A stretch of DNA of 64,000 bases from Burkholderiaceae bacterium (lineage in GTDB: Bacteria; Pseudomonadota; Gammaproteobacteria; Burkholderiales; Burkholderiaceae_C), in the NCBI GenBank assembly GCA_024235995.1, contig JACKLI010000001.1, positions 1,550,001 through 1,614,000 on the forward strand, in the 5' to 3' direction. This document shows, one piece after another, positions 63,621 through 64,000 of the stretch. Position numbers and translations under genes: made by a program. The notes beneath the pieces were generated by a model. It saw nothing but the letters and a program-made list of their open reading frames with translations, was not told where the DNA came from and searched no databases. How positions within the stretch are numbered: position 1 is the stretch's first letter; each line of letters starts with the position of its first letter.

Positions 63621-64000
63621 ACGTGCATCGCATAGCTCTTGTTTTTGTAGCTGCTGGCGCCCTGTCCGCCTGCGCCAGCGGCCCCAAAGTGCCGGACTGG
63701 CGCATCAGCGCCGTCGGCCACGTGCAGCGCTTCACCGAGGCCTGGCTGAGCGGCGACACCCGCGTGGCCGGGCGCGAGTTCGACCTGGCCCGCGCCGACA
63801 CGGCGCGCACCGGCCGCCCCGAGCTGGTGGCGCGCGTGGAGCTGACGCGCTGCGCCGCCCAGGTGGCCAGCCTGGACTTTGCGCCCTGCACCGGCTTTGA
63901 CGCGCTGGCGCCCGACGCCAGCGCGGCCGAGCGCGCCTACGCCCGCTACCTGGCCGGCCAGGCCGGGCCGGACGACGCGCCCCGGCTGCCGCCCCAGCAC
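63617..64000 (+). CDS. Lipoprotein of the MCE operon, C-terminus outside window
   Basis: The reading frame is open to the end of the window. It starts MNVHRIALVFVAAGALSACASGPKVP with a clear lipobox LSAC, followed by DWRISAVGHVQRFTEAWLSGDTRVAGREFDLARADTARTG, a helical periplasmic domain with a later CTGFDAL. It overlaps the MCE gene by 4 bp and probably is its auxiliary lipoprotein. The hydrophobic core of the signal peptide is encoded by an ATAGCT-type repeat (63631-63657), suggesting repeat insertion at the 5' end of the gene. Confidence 0.8.
   Translation, partial: MNVHRIALVFVAAGALSACASGPKVPDWRISAVGHVQRFTEAWLSGDTRVAGREFDLARADTARTGRPELVARVELTRCAAQVASLDFAPCTGFDALAPDASAAERAYARYLAGQAGPDDAPRLPPQH
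63631..63657. repeat. ATAGCT-type repeat, copy 7 (codes for a signal peptide)
   Basis: ATAGCTCTTGTTTTTGTAGC, then TGCTGGC. The reverse complement matches the CAGCAGCTA..AAAA..AGCTAT pattern of other copies. Translated in the gene's frame it gives IALVFVAAG, the hydrophobic part of the lipoprotein signal. Confidence 0.6.

Noticed and set aside
1..64000. tRNA, rRNA, riboswitch or prophage genes
   Set aside because: I looked for cloverleaf-like and CCA-ended segments, rRNA-like stretches, and integrase or phage structural genes and saw none. Short ncRNAs cannot be excluded by eye.

Overview
The window is GC-rich DNA with dense, short-gapped operons. Its gene content points to a betaproteobacterium of the Burkholderiales, most likely a Comamonadaceae member (Acidovorax/Alicycliphilus-like). 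The evidence is the nadE-glnB pair, three Bug-type (tripartite tricarboxylate) receptors without membrane partners, an IPTL-CTERM protein, an intracellular PHB depolymerase with a cysteine nucleophile, and several dispersed repeats that I associate with that family. No rRNA, tRNA, CRISPR array or phage was seen. One complete IS30-family element lies at 4587-5697.

Layout. 1-4175: partial acyltransferase-like gene, nadE, PII protein, acyl-CoA ligase. 4180-5697: decayed MmgE/PrpD remnant and the IS. 5754-8796: surface genes (IPTL-CTERM protein, Thr-rich collagen-like protein) facing a TPR glycosyltransferase. 8984-12640 (minus): CaiB CoA-transferase, acyl-CoA dehydrogenase and MaoC-type hydratase; the last two carry the same repeat inserted in frame. 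12852-24181 (plus): a twelve-gene catabolic operon with gentisate-type dioxygenase, FAH-family hydrolase, Bug receptor, complete Liv-type ABC importer, alpha/beta hydrolase, nitrilase, maleate isomerase and GntR regulator. 24208-26396: small membrane proteins, a 2OG-Fe dioxygenase and a universal stress protein. 26401-34846: ArsR regulator divergent from an RND adaptor/pump, type I-like sulfide:quinone oxidoreductase, small DUF2892 and AhpD-like proteins, and a TolC channel. 34866-41315: hmgA, Bug receptor, ferredoxin reductase, epimerase, acyl-CoA dehydrogenase, VOC protein. 41457-46176: three-gene 2-oxoacid oxidoreductase with its own NAD(P)-flavoprotein subunit (korCAB type). 46274-54458: AraC regulator and a catabolic block with two BKACE (DUF849) enzymes, TauD dioxygenase, Bug receptor, CaiB transferase, SDR and quinone reductase. 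54723-59596: MarR-controlled EmrAB/NodT tripartite efflux. 59604-64000: RsxB-like ferredoxin, phaZ, and an MCE/Mla-like lipid transport operon cut by the window edge.

How the genes work together. The gentisate operon can be read as a closed route: ring cleavage to a maleylpyruvate-type product, hydrolysis to maleate and pyruvate, and isomerisation of maleate to fumarate, with uptake and upstream hydrolases encoded alongside. The sulfide/RND block looks like a sulfide- or redox-responsive detoxification operon. The most unusual sequence-level signals are dispersed repeats: (i) an element that reads in frame as an SLPPEGA-containing insert in two adjacent enzymes, (ii) an ATAGCT-type palindromic repeat in at least seven places, including inside nadE and a lipoprotein signal peptide, and (iii) a hairpin element whose two copies differ by three compensatory base-pair changes.
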